34,055 nucleotides of DNA. Origin: Bacteroidales bacterium. GTDB lineage: Bacteria > Bacteroidota > Bacteroidia > Bacteroidales > FEN-979. The notes under the pieces are model-generated. The model ran no database searches. It worked only from the letters and a program-made list of their open reading frames with translations, and was not told the origin of the DNA. The DNA is taken from assembly GCA_028706295.1 (NCBI GenBank), contig JAQWBQ010000040.1, positions 1 through 34,055 on the forward strand, read 5' to 3'. The stretch's first letter is position 1; every line of letters begins with the position of its first letter. A program made the position numbers and the translations under genes. Below are positions 1 to 8,530 of the stretch, piece by piece.

Positions 1-377
1 AACATTAGCACTCCGTCAACAACCATATCTACAGGAAATGTGTAGGCTGAAACCCCGAAAAAACCATGTTTCTGGCATCCTCAGTCTATCGAAATTATAT
101 CACCATGTTTAAGAACTCTCTCCCCCGGAATCCCATGCACAACCTCTTCGTTGATGGAGGTACACAGTGTAGCCGGAAATCCTCTGTAACCTTTAAACCC
201 GGGTACCGCCCCTTCCGCCCGGATATATTCCTCAGCAATTTTATCAAGTGTCAACGTACTGACACCCGGTTTTATATATTTAGCGACCTCTGCTAAAGTT
301 CTGCTTACTATAAGCGCATTCTCCCTCAGTATCTCAATTTCATCCGCCGATTTTAAGGTCATTGTTTTGTCGAACAT
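1..377 (-). pseudogene. map: Methionine aminopeptidase, 5' part, interrupted by TGA and cut by window edge
   Basis: Type I methionine aminopeptidase removes the initiator Met from nascent proteins in the cytoplasm. The first 98 codons read cleanly as the family N-terminus, with the TSINEEVVHGIP segment and the GDIISID metal-ligand strand. A TGA (81-83) follows that Asp at the place where Bacteroidetes enzymes usually have Cys or Val. The same frame then stays open to base 1 and still reads as the enzyme (KHGFFGVSAYTFPV). In that stretch the second metal ligand, Asp in the usual GDSAYTF motif, is Val. The gene starts 5 nt after secY stops, as is usual in this operon. One nonsense change plus one lost ligand suggest either base errors near an assembly end or a decaying copy. 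The remaining part lies outside the window. Confidence 0.75.
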
Positions 378-382
378 ACCTT

Positions 383-1750
383 TTAACTGCTGACGGCATA
401 TGAAGAACGTCCCTTTATCCTCCCCGATTTCGTAAGTCCATCGTAATGACGCATCAATAGGTGGCTTTCAATCTGTTGCAGGGTGTCCAACACAACTCCG
501 ACGAGGATCAATAAGGAAGTGCCGCCGTAGAATTGTGCAAACTGAGAAGTGATCCCGACCATCCTGACCAAAGCCGGCATGATGGCCACAAATCCCAGAA
601 AGATGGATCCCGGCAGTACAATGCGCGACATTACATCATCAATGAACTCAGCGGTCTTCTTGCCAGGTTTAACCCCGGGAATGAAACCGCCATTCTTTTT
701 CATATCTTCTGCCATTTGGTTCGGGTTTACCGTGATGGCTGTATAAAAATACGTAAAGAAGATGATCAGAATAAAAAACACAAAATTGTACCAGAACCCG
801 TTGATATCGGTAAACACCCTGGCAAATCCCGTGAGGGTCTCATTGCTGGCAAAACCCGCAATAGTCAACGGCAGGAACATAATGGCCTGCGCAAAGATAA
901 TAGGCATAACGCCAGCAGCATTAACTTTAAGTGGTATGTATTGGCGAACGCCACCGTATTGTTTGTTCCCGACTATCCTCTTGGCATATTGTACCGGAAT
1001 TTTTCGGGTACCCTGAACCAACAGGATGGTAACCAGCACCACAAATACCAGGAATGCAATCTCAACAACAAAGAAAACCAGTCCTCCCCCTTTTTGTTCC
1101 ATCCGCGAAACCAACTCACTGAAAAGAGAAAATGGTAACCGGGCAATGATCCCGATCATGATGATCAAAGAAATTCCATTACCGATTCCTTTATCGGTGA
1201 TACGCTCGCCAAGCCACATCACGAACATCGATCCGGCAGTAAGAATTATGATCGAGGAGATTCCGAAAAAGGAAAAGACAGAGTGGTGGGTAACGTTCGG
1301 GTTAAAAGGCATGATCCCTTCCGGAGGAAGTTGAGAAGCCAGATTTGCAATGTAGGCAGGCGACTGGAAAATAAGGATAACAACAGTCAGATAACGCGTC
1401 ATCTGATTGATTTTCTTTCGTCCGCTTTCGCCCTCCTTCTGCAATTTCTGGAAGTAGGGTATGGCCATGCCCAGCAACTGCATCACGATGGAGGCAGAGA
1501 TATATGGCATGATCCCAAGAGCAAAAATAGAGGCATTTGAAAACGCCCCGCCCGAGAACATATTCAGCAATCCCAGAAGGCCCGATTTGGTCTGGTTCTG
1601 GAGACCCGCCAACATACTCGGGTCAACACCCGGCAGTACCACGTATGAACCCAGCCGGTAAATCAAAACAAGTCCGATGGTAAAGATGATCCGCTTTCGG
1701 AGATCATCGATCTTCCAAATGTTTCTTAAGGTTTGAATCAATTTTTTCAT
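383..1750 (-). CDS. secY: Protein translocase subunit SecY
   Basis: SecY is the pore-forming subunit of the SecYEG channel, which moves unfolded proteins across or into the inner membrane together with SecA. The 455-residue length and about ten hydrophobic segments fit the family. The conserved stretch WLGERITDKGIGNGIS follows a central membrane segment, and a loop with GNKQYGGVRQYIPLKVN matches the cytosolic SecA/ribosome-binding region. The C-terminal tail (HYDGLTKSGRIKGR) is also typical. The gene lies between rplO (10 nt upstream) and map (5 nt downstream), the standard spc order. It is probably co-transcribed from the rpsL promoters; no separate promoter is visible. The three lipoproteins encoded further right would depend on this channel. 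Confidence 0.98.
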   Translation of the reverse strand: MKKLIQTLRNIWKIDDLRKRIIFTIGLVLIYRLGSYVVLPGVDPSMLAGLQNQTKSGLLGLLNMFSGGAFSNASIFALGIMPYISASIVMQLLGMAIPYFQKLQKEGESGRKKINQMTRYLTVVILIFQSPAYIANLASQLPPEGIMPFNPNVTHHSVFSFFGISSIIILTAGSMFVMWLGERITDKGIGNGISLIIMIGIIARLPFSLFSELVSRMEQKGGGLVFFVVEIAFLVFVVLVTILLVQGTRKIPVQYAKRIVGNKQYGGVRQYIPLKVNAAGVMPIIFAQAIMFLPLTIAGFASNETLTGFARVFTDINGFWYNFVFFILIIFFTYFYTAITVNPNQMAEDMKKNGGFIPGVKPGKKTAEFIDDVMSRIVLPGSIFLGFVAIMPALVRMVGITSQFAQFYGGTSLLILVGVVLDTLQQIESHLLMRHYDGLTKSGRIKGRSSYAVSS

Positions 1751-1760
1751 TCAAACAAAT

Positions 1761-2207
1761 TTAAATTTTGTGAGCAATTCCACCTAATTCTTCAATTGCC
1801 TTTTTGGCAGTTGCCGAGAAGCCATGAGCAGTAATCTCAAGTTTTGCTTTCAATTCCCCGCGACCCAGGATCTTGATCAGGTCTTTCTTTGAAGCATAAC
1901 CGCTTTCAACGAAAACCTCGGGTGTGATCACCTCAAGATTCTTCTTTTCTGCTATTTGCTGCAAAACATCCAGGTTGATGCCTTTGTATTCCACACGGTT
2001 GAAATTCTTAAAACCAAATTTGGGAACACGCCTGACCAGCGACATCTGGCCGCCTTCATAACCCAGCTTTTTGGAATAGCCTGAGCGGGATTTCGCGCCT
2101 TTGTGTCCGCGTGTGGATGTTCCACCGTGGCCCGAGCCTTCACCTCTTCCGATACGTTTTTCCTTCTTTACAGAACCTTTTGCCGGTTTCAGATTGCTTA
2201 AATCCAT
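1761..2207 (-). CDS. rplO: 50S ribosomal protein L15 (uL15)
   Basis: L15 binds 23S rRNA and acts late in large-subunit assembly. The 148-residue protein opens with MDLSNLKPAKGSVKKEKRIG and continues with the Gly-rich, very basic RNA-binding arm (GRGEGSGHGGTSTRGHKGAKSR), typical of the family. The C-terminal half carries the compact L18e/L15 domain ending in EELGGIAHKI. The ATG at 2205-2207 is the only start that gives the canonical N-terminus. It is preceded by rpmD with 19 nt between them and followed by secY, the usual spc order. Confidence 0.98.
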   Translation of the reverse strand: MDLSNLKPAKGSVKKEKRIGRGEGSGHGGTSTRGHKGAKSRSGYSKKLGYEGGQMSLVRRVPKFGFKNFNRVEYKGINLDVLQQIAEKKNLEVITPEVFVESGYASKKDLIKILGRGELKAKLEITAHGFSATAKKAIEELGGIAHKI

Positions 2208-2226
2208 TTCAGTATCTTTTAACTTT

Positions 2227-2406
2227 TTATACTTCTTCTACGGTAACCAGATGTTTGACCTTGTTGACCATCCCGAGAATCTGAGGAGTTGCCTCATGTT
2301 CCACGGTATGACGGATTTTTTTCAATCCCAGCGCCTCCAGGGTGCGTTTTTGACGCAACGGCCGTCCGATACCGCTGCGAACCTGTGTTATTTTTATTTT
2401 TCCCAT
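2227..2406 (-). CDS. rpmD: 50S ribosomal protein L30 (uL30)
   Basis: This 59-codon gene was found by translating the gap between rpsE and rplO on the minus strand. It starts at ATG 2404-2406 with [20 protein letters not shown] and ends [19 protein letters not shown] followed by TVEEV and TAA (2227-2229). The pattern of KI.ITQVRS.IG at the start, a middle [11 protein letters not shown], and a final [11 protein letters not shown] is diagnostic of bacterial L30, a small large-subunit protein. The length equals the usual 58-60 residues. It lies 23 nt after rpsE and 19 nt before rplO, its normal place in the spc cluster. Confidence 0.97.
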   Translation of the reverse strand: MGKIKITQVRSGIGRPLRQKRTLEALGLKKIRHTVEHEATPQILGMVNKVKHLVTVEEV

Positions 2407-2429
2407 TGAAAAAAACCTTTTACTTAAAA

Positions 2430-2948
2430 TTAACCATTAAAAACCTGATTCAGTTCGATTCCCCTGAGCTGGGCGATCGTGTAAGGATCCCGCATCTGGA
2501 TCAGGGCATTGATGGTGGCCTTCACCACACTGTGCGGATTCGAAGAACCCTTTGACTTTGCAAGCACATCCTTCACGCCGACACTTTCAAGCACGGCACG
2601 CATGGCACCTCCTGCAATAACTCCGGTACCGGGAGCGGCAGGCTTAAGATAGACCAGTGCACCACTGTATTTTCCCAACTGCTCATGCGGGATCGTGCCT
2701 TTTAAAATGGGAACCTTGATCAGATTCTTCTTTGCATCATCCACACCTTTCGCGATGGCCGCAGTTACTTCTTTGGCCTTCCCAAGTCCGTAACCAACGA
2801 CGCCATTCTCGTTCCCCACCACAACAATGGCAGAAAAACTAAAGGTCCGGCCTCCTTTGGTGACTTTCGTCACACGCTGGATACTGACCAGGCGGTCTTT
2901 AAACTCGATTTCGCTCGACTTTACTCTTTTTACGTTAACGTTCGTCAT
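2430..2948 (-). CDS. rpsE: 30S ribosomal protein S5 (uS5)
   Basis: S5 helps form the decoding centre and the mRNA entry channel and contributes to translational fidelity. The 172-residue product has the N-terminal double-stranded-RNA-binding fold ([20 protein letters not shown], then [19 protein letters not shown]) and the C-terminal fold with [19 protein letters not shown] and [15 protein letters not shown]. The FKDRLVSI...VTKGGR loop is the site where spectinomycin resistance arises in other bacteria, and it looks wild type here. The gene sits 7 nt after rplR and just before rpmD. Confidence 0.98.
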   Translation of the reverse strand: MTNVNVKRVKSSEIEFKDRLVSIQRVTKVTKGGRTFSFSAIVVVGNENGVVGYGLGKAKEVTAAIAKGVDDAKKNLIKVPILKGTIPHEQLGKYSGALVYLKPAAPGTGVIAGGAMRAVLESVGVKDVLAKSKGSSNPHSVVKATINALIQMRDPYTIAQLRGIELNQVFNG

Positions 2949-2955
2949 ATTTTAC

Positions 2956-3318
2956 TTAGAATTTGAGGCCTCCTTCCCTGGCCGCTTCAGCCAAGGACTT
3001 TACCCTGCCATGATATAAATAACCATTACGATCAAAAACAACTTCCTGGATTCCTGCCTCACGGGCTTTTTCAGCAACCACCTTCCCGACCATCTTCGCT
3101 GTCTCAGTCTTAGTGCCTTTCTGCGCAACAAGCCCCTTCTCCAATGAGGAGGCCGCCACCAGCGTCTTGCCTGAAAGGTCGTCGATCAACTGAACATAAA
3201 TCTCCTTGCTGCTCCGGAAAACAGTCATGCGAGGCCTGTCAGGAGTCCCTTGTACGATCTTGCGTATCCTTTTCTTGATCCTGAACCTCCGGTAATCTGT
3301 TCTACTTTTAATTGCCAT
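2956..3318 (-). CDS. rplR: 50S ribosomal protein L18 (uL18)
   Basis: L18 binds 5S rRNA together with L5 and L25 and anchors it in the central protuberance. The 120-residue product has the basic N-terminus ([20 protein letters not shown]), the core [20 protein letters not shown], and the closing [20 protein letters not shown] typical of the family. The start ATG at 3316-3318 is 54 nt downstream of rplF, one of the widest gaps in the run. I see no promoter box or terminator in that gap, so it is probably only an untranslated spacer. Confidence 0.98.
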   Translation of the reverse strand: MAIKSRTDYRRFRIKKRIRKIVQGTPDRPRMTVFRSSKEIYVQLIDDLSGKTLVAASSLEKGLVAQKGTKTETAKMVGKVVAEKAREAGIQEVVFDRNGYLYHGRVKSLAEAAREGGLKF

Positions 3319-3372
3319 TGTATTTTTGTTTTTATATTCTGGAGTACTTCCTTTAAATACAGGTACGACCTG

Positions 3373-3930
3373 TTAACTGCCTGCTGCCGATTTCCCGGCC
3401 TTCTTCTTGATGTCTTCACCCTGGAACCTGATCCCTTTGCCCTTATAAGGCTCCGGACGCCTGAACGACCGGATCTTGGCCGCGACCTGTCCCACAAGTT
3501 GTTTGTCGACCGATTTTAAAATAATGGTGTTGTTCTTACCTTTCTCCGCAGTGGTCTGTACTTTGATAATATCGGGCAATTCCATAAGAATATTATGCGA
3601 ATAACCCAGCGCCAATTCTAAAAGCTGACCATTGGCGGATGCTTTGTATCCGACACCAATCAGTTCCTGAACCGTCGTAAATCCTTCTGAAACACCTTTG
3701 ACCATGTTATTTATCAAGGCACGGTAAAGGCCGTGTTTTGACCGATCATCACGATCATCGGAATGACGCTCAACGGTAACTGTATTTCCCTCAATCTTTA
3801 AGGTGATCTTTGGATCAATCTGCTGATGAAGCTCTCCCAGACTGCCTTTCACGGTAACCAGGTTGCTTTCAGATACAGAAATCTGTACACCGGCAGGAAT
3901 TGTAATAGATAGTTTTCCTATTCTTGACAT
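3373..3930 (-). CDS. rplF: 50S ribosomal protein L6 (uL6)
   Basis: L6 lies near the GTPase-associated and sarcin-ricin region of the large subunit. The 185-residue protein begins MSRIGKLSITIPAGVQ, the family N-terminus, and carries two tandem L6 folds. The second contains the signature RSFRRPEPYKGKGIRF (about residues 153-168). The protein ends in a lysine/alanine-rich tail. The gene is 12 nt after rpsH and belongs to the spc part of the unit. Nothing looks unusual. Confidence 0.98.
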   Translation of the reverse strand: MSRIGKLSITIPAGVQISVSESNLVTVKGSLGELHQQIDPKITLKIEGNTVTVERHSDDRDDRSKHGLYRALINNMVKGVSEGFTTVQELIGVGYKASANGQLLELALGYSHNILMELPDIIKVQTTAEKGKNNTIILKSVDKQLVGQVAAKIRSFRRPEPYKGKGIRFQGEDIKKKAGKSAAGS

Positions 3931-3942
3931 AGTGCCTTGCTA

Positions 3943-4341
3943 TTAACTGATATAACATAATACTTCACCGCCGACTTTCTGGGCGCGGGCCTCCTTATCG
4001 GTGATGATGCCGTTTGATGTGGAAAGGATTGCAATCCCTAAACCGTTTAGCACCCTTGGTAAATGTTCATTGTCGACGTATTTTCTCAAACCCGGTTTGG
4101 AAACCCTGACCAACGTGTTGATGGCAGAGAGTTTTGTTACAGGGTGATATTTGAGGGCAATCTTTATGATGCCGGGATGAGGCTCATTCTCAATTTTGTA
4201 ATTCAAAATATAGCCTTTCTCAAAAAGGATACGGGTAAGTTCTTCCTTAATTTTTGATTTGGGAATTTCTACAACCCGGTGATTCGCCATCACGGCATTC
4301 CTGATTCTCGTCAAATAATCTGCAATGGGATCCGTAACCAT
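3943..4341 (-). CDS. rpsH: 30S ribosomal protein S8 (uS8)
   Basis: S8 is a primary 16S rRNA binder in the central domain. In enterobacteria it represses the spc operon by binding rplE mRNA; whether it does so here cannot be seen from sequence. The 132-residue product starts [20 protein letters not shown] and ends with the rRNA-binding signature [20 protein letters not shown] followed by GGEVLCYIS. The length is normal for the family. It lies between rpsN (40 nt upstream) and rplF. Confidence 0.98.
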   Translation of the reverse strand: MVTDPIADYLTRIRNAVMANHRVVEIPKSKIKEELTRILFEKGYILNYKIENEPHPGIIKIALKYHPVTKLSAINTLVRVSKPGLRKYVDNEHLPRVLNGLGIAILSTSNGIITDKEARAQKVGGEVLCYIS

Positions 4342-4381
4342 TTATCTTTGTTTTTTGTTTGTGTTTCTGAACTAACGAATA

Positions 4382-4651
4382 TTACCAGCTGGCTTTCTTG
4401 ACACCGGGGATCAGACCCTTGTTGGCCATCTCACGGAAATTAATACGGGAAATCCCGAACATCCGCATGTACCCCTTGGGACGTCCTGTCAGTTTGCAGC
4501 GATTGTGTAAACGAACCGGCGACGCATTCTTGGGAAGTTTCTGGAGTGCAATATAATCTCCCGCCTCTTTGAGGGATTTCCGCTTCTCAGCAAATTTTGC
4601 AACCAGTTCGGCACGCTTAAGCTCTCTGGCTTTGATGGATTCTTTTGCCAT
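4382..4651 (-). CDS. rpsN: 30S ribosomal protein S14 (uS14)
   Basis: S14 is a late-assembling protein of the small-subunit head. I place the start at ATG 4649-4651 ([11 protein letters not shown]), which gives 89 residues and the family N-terminus. The frame is open further upstream, but those extra ten codons would overlap rplE and do not look like S14. The body contains [20 protein letters not shown] and [17 protein letters not shown]. Only one Cys is present, so this is the zinc-free type of S14 rather than the four-Cys type. The gene begins 4 nt after rplE ends. Confidence 0.96.
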   Translation of the reverse strand: MAKESIKARELKRAELVAKFAEKRKSLKEAGDYIALQKLPKNASPVRLHNRCKLTGRPKGYMRMFGISRINFREMANKGLIPGVKKASW

Positions 4652-4655
4652 ATAT

Positions 4656-5207
4656 TTACTTGGTTTTAAAAGGAATTCCAAACTCTTTCAACAATGCATG
4701 GGCTTCCCGGTCATTACGGGCCGAAGTGACAAAAGTAATGTCGAGCCCGTTGATCCTGGATACCTTGTCGATGTCAATCTCCGGGAAAATGATCTGTTCG
4801 GCAACACCCAGCGTGTAATTTCCGCGCCCGTCAAATCCCTTGTCATTGACCCCGCGAAAATCCCTGACCCGTGGGAGTGCAACAGAAATCAAACGGTCCA
4901 GAAAATCATACATCTTTTCCCCGCGAAGCGTAACCCTTACACCGATCGGATTTCCCCTCCTCAACTTGAAGTTGGAAATATCCTTCCTCGATTTTGTGGG
5001 TACCGCTTTCTGACCCGTGATCATGGTCATCTCCGCTATCCCCGTCTCAATGAATTTGCGGTCGGTATTGGCAATTCCCAATCCCTGATTCACACAAATC
5101 TTATTAATACGAGGAACCTGCATCGGACTCTTATAGTCGAACTGCTTCATCAAAGCAGGAACTACTTCTTTCAGGTATTTTTCTTTTAATCTCGGTATAT
5201 AAGCCAT
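4656..5207 (-). CDS. rplE: 50S ribosomal protein L5 (uL5)
   Basis: L5 binds 5S rRNA and contacts the P-site tRNA and the inter-subunit bridge. The 183-residue protein starts [20 protein letters not shown] and carries the family signatures [19 protein letters not shown] and [18 protein letters not shown]. It ends with [20 protein letters not shown] and GIPF, as expected. Its ATG (5205-5207) shares one base with the TAA of rplX, giving a TAATG junction, so translational coupling with rplX is likely. Confidence 0.98.
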   Translation of the reverse strand: MAYIPRLKEKYLKEVVPALMKQFDYKSPMQVPRINKICVNQGLGIANTDRKFIETGIAEMTMITGQKAVPTKSRKDISNFKLRRGNPIGVRVTLRGEKMYDFLDRLISVALPRVRDFRGVNDKGFDGRGNYTLGVAEQIIFPEIDIDKVSRINGLDITFVTSARNDREAHALLKEFGIPFKTK

Positions 5208-5530
5208 TACTTTATAACCTCCCCTGATTTTTTTGAATAACGTACCAATTTTTCCGTTTTAGGATCAATTTTTCTGCCGATCCGTGTCGGCTTACCCGAA
5301 TTGTCGATCAACTTCAGGTTTGAGATGTGCACGGGGGCCTCTTTCTTGATGATACCACCCTGTGGACTCTTGGCGTTGGGTTTGGTGTGTTTCGAAACCA
5401 GGTTTACCCCTTCAACGATGGCCATGTAAGTATCGGTATCGATCCGCAGGACTTTCCCCTGTTGACCCTTTGAATCACCGGCAATGATCATCACGGTATC
5501 GCCTTTTCTGATGTTTAACTTTTTCTGCAT
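5207..5530 (-). CDS. rplX: 50S ribosomal protein L24 (uL24)
   Basis: L24 starts large-subunit assembly by binding the 5' end of 23S rRNA. The 107-residue product has a KOW motif near its start ([20 protein letters not shown], about residues 9-28), followed by the [14 protein letters not shown] segment and a conserved HISNLKLID strand. The stop codon overlaps the rplE start by one base. The 19-nt gap to rplN upstream shows no signal. Length and order match other Bacteroidetes. Confidence 0.98.
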   Translation of the reverse strand: MQKKLNIRKGDTVMIIAGDSKGQQGKVLRIDTDTYMAIVEGVNLVSKHTKPNAKSPQGGIIKKEAPVHISNLKLIDNSGKPTRIGRKIDPKTEKLVRYSKKSGEVIK

Positions 5531-5549
5531 GATTCTTTATGGTATATGC

Positions 5550-5918
5550 TTAAAGCACTTCAGGTGCTAAAGAAACGATTTTCATGAACTGTTTTTCACG
5601 TAATTCCCTGGCAACGGGACCAAAAATGCGGGTTCCGATCAATTCGCCGGCATTGTTCAATAGAACCACCGCGTTGTCGTCAAACCTGATATAGGAACCA
5701 TCGGCCCTGCGGATCTCCTTACTGGTGCGAACCACCACGGCTTTCGAAACGGTACCCTTCTTGATGTTGCCGGAAGGAAGTGCATTTTTTACGGTGACAA
5801 TGATGCGGTCGCCAACCCGTGCGTACCTTTTGCGGGTTCCGCCAAGTACTTTGATACACAGGACTTCCTTCGCCCCGCTGTTATCCGCTACTGTTAATCT
5901 TGACTCTTGCTGTATCAT
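5550..5918 (-). CDS. rplN: 50S ribosomal protein L14 (uL14)
   Basis: L14 sits at the subunit interface and takes part in the bridge to 16S rRNA. The 122-residue protein begins [20 protein letters not shown], the highly conserved family start, and contains [20 protein letters not shown]. It ends [12 protein letters not shown]. The gene starts only 2 nt after rpsQ stops, so the two are very probably coupled. Confidence 0.99.
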   Translation of the reverse strand: MIQQESRLTVADNSGAKEVLCIKVLGGTRKRYARVGDRIIVTVKNALPSGNIKKGTVSKAVVVRTSKEIRRADGSYIRFDDNAVVLLNNAGELIGTRIFGPVARELREKQFMKIVSLAPEVL

Positions 5919-5920
5919 GG

Positions 5921-6178
5921 CTATTTTACCTTTTCAATGATTTCGACAAGTCTCCAACATTTATTCTTACTCAATGGTCTGGTCTCGGCAATCCGAACCA
6001 GGTCACCTTCACTGCATTCATTTTTTTCATCATGAGCCATGAAGCGGGAAGATTTCTTAACGAATTTACCGTACTTCGGATGCTTTACCTTACGTTCGAC
6101 CTCAACTACGACAGACTTCTCCATCTTGTTGCTGACAACGATACCGGTCTTTTCTTTTCTTAATTTTCTCGTTTCCAT
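5921..6178 (-). CDS. rpsQ: 30S ribosomal protein S17 (uS17)
   Basis: S17 is an OB-fold primary binder of the 5' domain of 16S rRNA. The 85-residue product has the opening [19 protein letters not shown], the core [20 protein letters not shown], and the signature [20 protein letters not shown]. Size and motif order are standard. It lies 45 nt after rpmC and 2 nt before rplN. Confidence 0.98.
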   Translation of the reverse strand: METRKLRKEKTGIVVSNKMEKSVVVEVERKVKHPKYGKFVKKSSRFMAHDEKNECSEGDLVRIAETRPLSKNKCWRLVEIIEKVK

Positions 6179-6223
6179 TTGATTTCATTTGTTGAACACG
6201 GTTGATCCGGGCTCATCTGCCAA

Positions 6224-6445
6224 TTATATTTTAACGGTCTTAGTAATCTTTTCACCATTTATTTCCCTATACCGTAACTCTGTCTCAAGACGCGCAATCG
6301 TCTTGCGATAAGCCTTGATCTTATTGGGATTTTCAAGCGGAGAAACCGTATGATTCAACTTCAGTTTCACAAGTTGCCGTTTTTCCTCATCCAGCCGCTC
6401 CAGGATCTCATTGGTCGTTAATTCCTTGATAACTTTCTGTTCCAT
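6224..6445 (-). CDS. rpmC: 50S ribosomal protein L29 (uL29)
   Basis: L29 is a small helical protein near the exit of the nascent-peptide tunnel, next to L23. The 73-residue product is two helices: IKELTTNEILERLDEEKRQL, and a C-terminal helix containing NPNKIKAYRKTIARLETELR, which is the L29 signature region. It is slightly longer than the usual 60-70 residues because of a short C-terminal strand (EINGEKITKTVKI). It lies between rplP and rpsQ, its standard place. Confidence 0.97.
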   Translation of the reverse strand: MEQKVIKELTTNEILERLDEEKRQLVKLKLNHTVSPLENPNKIKAYRKTIARLETELRYREINGEKITKTVKI

Positions 6446-6482
6446 ATCATTTTGTATTGCACAACTGCAAGGTTGTCTTCAG

Positions 6483-6911
6483 TTAAATTGCTTCTTCCAC
6501 GTAATCTTTACGCATCACGGTCCTGGTCTGTATCGGGAGTTTTTGTGCACCCAGACGAAGCGCTTCCTTGGCAACAGTCATGGGAACTCCTTCAATTTCG
6601 AATAAAATCCGGCCTGGTGTGATACGCGCCACAAAATATTCGGGCGCTCCTTTCCCTTTACCCATACGAACTTCCGCAGGCTTCTTGGAAACAGGTTTAT
6701 CGGGGAAAATCCGGATCCAGATTTGCCCTTCACGTTTCATATGACGCGTGATGGCCTGACGTGCAGCTTCGATCTGCCTTCCTGTGATCCATGCTTCTTC
6801 AAGGGTCTTGATACCAAATGAGCCAAAAGCAAGCTCATGCCCACGCTGCGCGTTGCCCTTCATTTTACCCTTTTGCTGTTTCCGGTATTTGGTTTTCTTT
6901 GGCTGTAACAT
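6483..6911 (-). CDS. rplP: 50S ribosomal protein L16 (uL16)
   Basis: L16 organises the A-site region of the large subunit. The 142-residue protein starts [19 protein letters not shown] and has the signatures [20 protein letters not shown] and the segment [20 protein letters not shown] followed by GKG, which is the arginine-hydroxylation region in enterobacteria. The C-terminus ([20 protein letters not shown]) is typical. It lies 38 nt downstream of rpsC. Confidence 0.98.
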   Translation of the reverse strand: MLQPKKTKYRKQQKGKMKGNAQRGHELAFGSFGIKTLEEAWITGRQIEAARQAITRHMKREGQIWIRIFPDKPVSKKPAEVRMGKGKGAPEYFVARITPGRILFEIEGVPMTVAKEALRLGAQKLPIQTRTVMRKDYVEEAI

Positions 6912-6949
6912 TAGTTAAAAGTATTATTGGTTACATTTAGTACGCTATC

Positions 6950-7738
6950 TTATTTTCTGGAACGACCTCTCCCGCCATCTCTCCGGGGCCCGCGATCACC
7001 ACGATCCGAACGCTCCCCACGATCCCCGCGGTCACGATCACCCTTAAGAGATCCCGGACGGTGCGGAACAGGCTTTGTTTTAATGGCTGATGCATCAGGA
7101 ACCAGGTCCGGACGACCATAAATATCTCCCTTACAAATCCATACCTTGATCCCGATCCGGCCATAGGTTGTGTGGGCCTCCGCAGTAGCATAATCAATAT
7201 CCGCACGGAAAGTATGTAAGGGAATACGTCCCTCCTTGTACTGCTCACGACGTGCCATTTCAGCGCCACCAAGACGGCCAGAAATCATGACTTTGATCCC
7301 CTCTGCACCGATCCGCATCGCCGAAGCAATAGAAGTCTTGATCGCACGACGGTACGAGATACGGCCCTCGATCTGACTGGCAACGGTACCCGCAACAATG
7401 ACGGCATCCAGTTCAGGCCGCTTGATCTCAGAAATATTGATCTGAATCTCTTTATGGGTGATCTTCTTTAACTCCTCTTTCAACTTGTCAACCTCCTGAC
7501 CCCCTTTCCCAATAATGATGCCCGGACGTGCCGTATGAATGGTTACCGTAACCAGCTTGAGCGTACGCTCAATAACAATCTTTGCAATACCTGCCTTCGA
7601 TAAACGGGCATGCAAATATTTACGGATTTGTTCGTCCTCGACCAGCTTGGGCTCAAAATTCTTCCCGCCATACCAGTTTGAATCCCAGCCGCGGATGATG
7701 CCTAACCTGTTAGCAATCGGATTGGTCTTTTGTCCCAT
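6950..7738 (-). CDS. rpsC: 30S ribosomal protein S3 (uS3) with charged C-terminal tail
   Basis: S3 lines the mRNA entry tunnel and has helicase-related activity with S4 and S5. The 262-residue product opens [20 protein letters not shown], carries a KH domain with the GXXG loop [16 protein letters not shown] (about residues 85-100), and has the C-terminal S3 domain with [20 protein letters not shown] and [10 protein letters not shown]. After about residue 210 comes a Pro-containing linker and then roughly 30 residues made almost only of Arg, Asp, Gly and Ser, with repeated GDRG units. This tail makes the protein longer than the roughly 233 residues of enterobacterial S3. Confidence 0.98.
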   Translation of the reverse strand: MGQKTNPIANRLGIIRGWDSNWYGGKNFEPKLVEDEQIRKYLHARLSKAGIAKIVIERTLKLVTVTIHTARPGIIIGKGGQEVDKLKEELKKITHKEIQINISEIKRPELDAVIVAGTVASQIEGRISYRRAIKTSIASAMRIGAEGIKVMISGRLGGAEMARREQYKEGRIPLHTFRADIDYATAEAHTTYGRIGIKVWICKGDIYGRPDLVPDASAIKTKPVPHRPGSLKGDRDRGDRGERSDRGDRGPRRDGGRGRSRK

Positions 7739-7774
7739 TAAAATGACTTTTTATTGATGCTTGTTATTTTTATA

Positions 7775-8215
7775 TTAATTCTCTGTTTCTTCCTTTGCTA
7801 CCTCTTCCTCAGCAACAGGCTTGTTCCTGCTGTCAAGTAAAATGGTAACATGATTTGAACGTTTGCGAATCCGGTGCGCCCTTCCTTGCGGTGCAGTCTG
7901 AAGCCGCTTCAGTTGACGCCCGCTGTCGACAAAAATCTCTTTTATATAAAGATCGCTGTCTTCGATACGTACGCCTTCGTTCTTAGCCTGCCAGTTTGCA
8001 ATTGCAGATAATAACAGCTTGCGTAACCGTTCTGACGGCTGCTTCGCGTTATTTTTCAGAATATGAAGAGCCAGCTCAACACGCTTTCCCCTGACAAGGT
8101 CAGCAATTAAACGCATTTTTCTGGGCGATGTCGGACAATTATTCAGCCTGGCAAACGCGACATCTTTTTTAGCCTCTTTTCGATTCTCAGCTCTGGTTCG
8201 GGTTCTTACTCCCAT
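7775..8215 (-). CDS. rplV: 50S ribosomal protein L22 (uL22)
   Basis: L22 contacts all 23S domains, and its beta-hairpin lines the peptide exit tunnel near the macrolide site. The 146-residue product has the family core LNNCPTSPRKMRLIADLVRG, the alpha-helical NNAKQPSERLRKLLLSAIAN, and the hairpin RLQTAPQGRAHRIRKRSNHV. It ends with a short acidic tail rich in Glu (EEEVAKEETEN), an extension seen in many Bacteroidetes. It lies 36 nt before rpsC and 19 nt after rpsS. Confidence 0.97.
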   Translation of the reverse strand: MGVRTRTRAENRKEAKKDVAFARLNNCPTSPRKMRLIADLVRGKRVELALHILKNNAKQPSERLRKLLLSAIANWQAKNEGVRIEDSDLYIKEIFVDSGRQLKRLQTAPQGRAHRIRKRSNHVTILLDSRNKPVAEEEVAKEETEN

Positions 8216-8234
8216 GGTCTATCCTATTAAGAAG

Positions 8235-8513
8235 TTATTTCTTACCTTTATCTTTATTTCCGGCATGCCCGCGGAAAATCCGGGTCGGGGCAAACTCACC
8301 CAGTTTGTGACCTACCATGTTCTCAGTGATATATACCGGGATGAACTTGTTGCCATTGTGCACGGCTATGGTCTGTCCGACAAAATCAGGAGAGATCATG
8401 GAACCGCGCGACCAGGTCTTAATGACGGTCTTTTTTTTGGATTCGATAAGCTCCGTGACTTTCTGTTCCAGCTTATAATGAATGTAAGGTCCTTTTTTCA
8501 GTGATCGGCTCAT
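8235..8513 (-). CDS. rpsS: 30S ribosomal protein S19 (uS19)
   Basis: S19 binds the 16S head with S13 near the A-site tRNA. The 92-residue product starts [19 protein letters not shown] and carries the RNA-binding stretch [20 protein letters not shown] and the signature [18 protein letters not shown]. Length and sequence are normal. It is 17 nt downstream of rplB. Confidence 0.99.
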   Translation of the reverse strand: MSRSLKKGPYIHYKLEQKVTELIESKKKTVIKTWSRGSMISPDFVGQTIAVHNGNKFIPVYITENMVGHKLGEFAPTRIFRGHAGNKDKGKK

Positions 8514-8530
8514 ATGCTCTTTGTTATCGA

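Noticed and set aside
81-83. TGA in map as selenocysteine or as a reassigned codon
   Set aside because: TGA ends several intact genes here, such as murA and the ABC permease, and no selenocysteine insertion element could be shown; the nearby Asp-to-Val change fits error or decay better.
533-1138. Long plus-strand frame opposite secY
   Set aside because: It is a shadow of secY with no recognisable domain; the minus-strand protein is clearly real.
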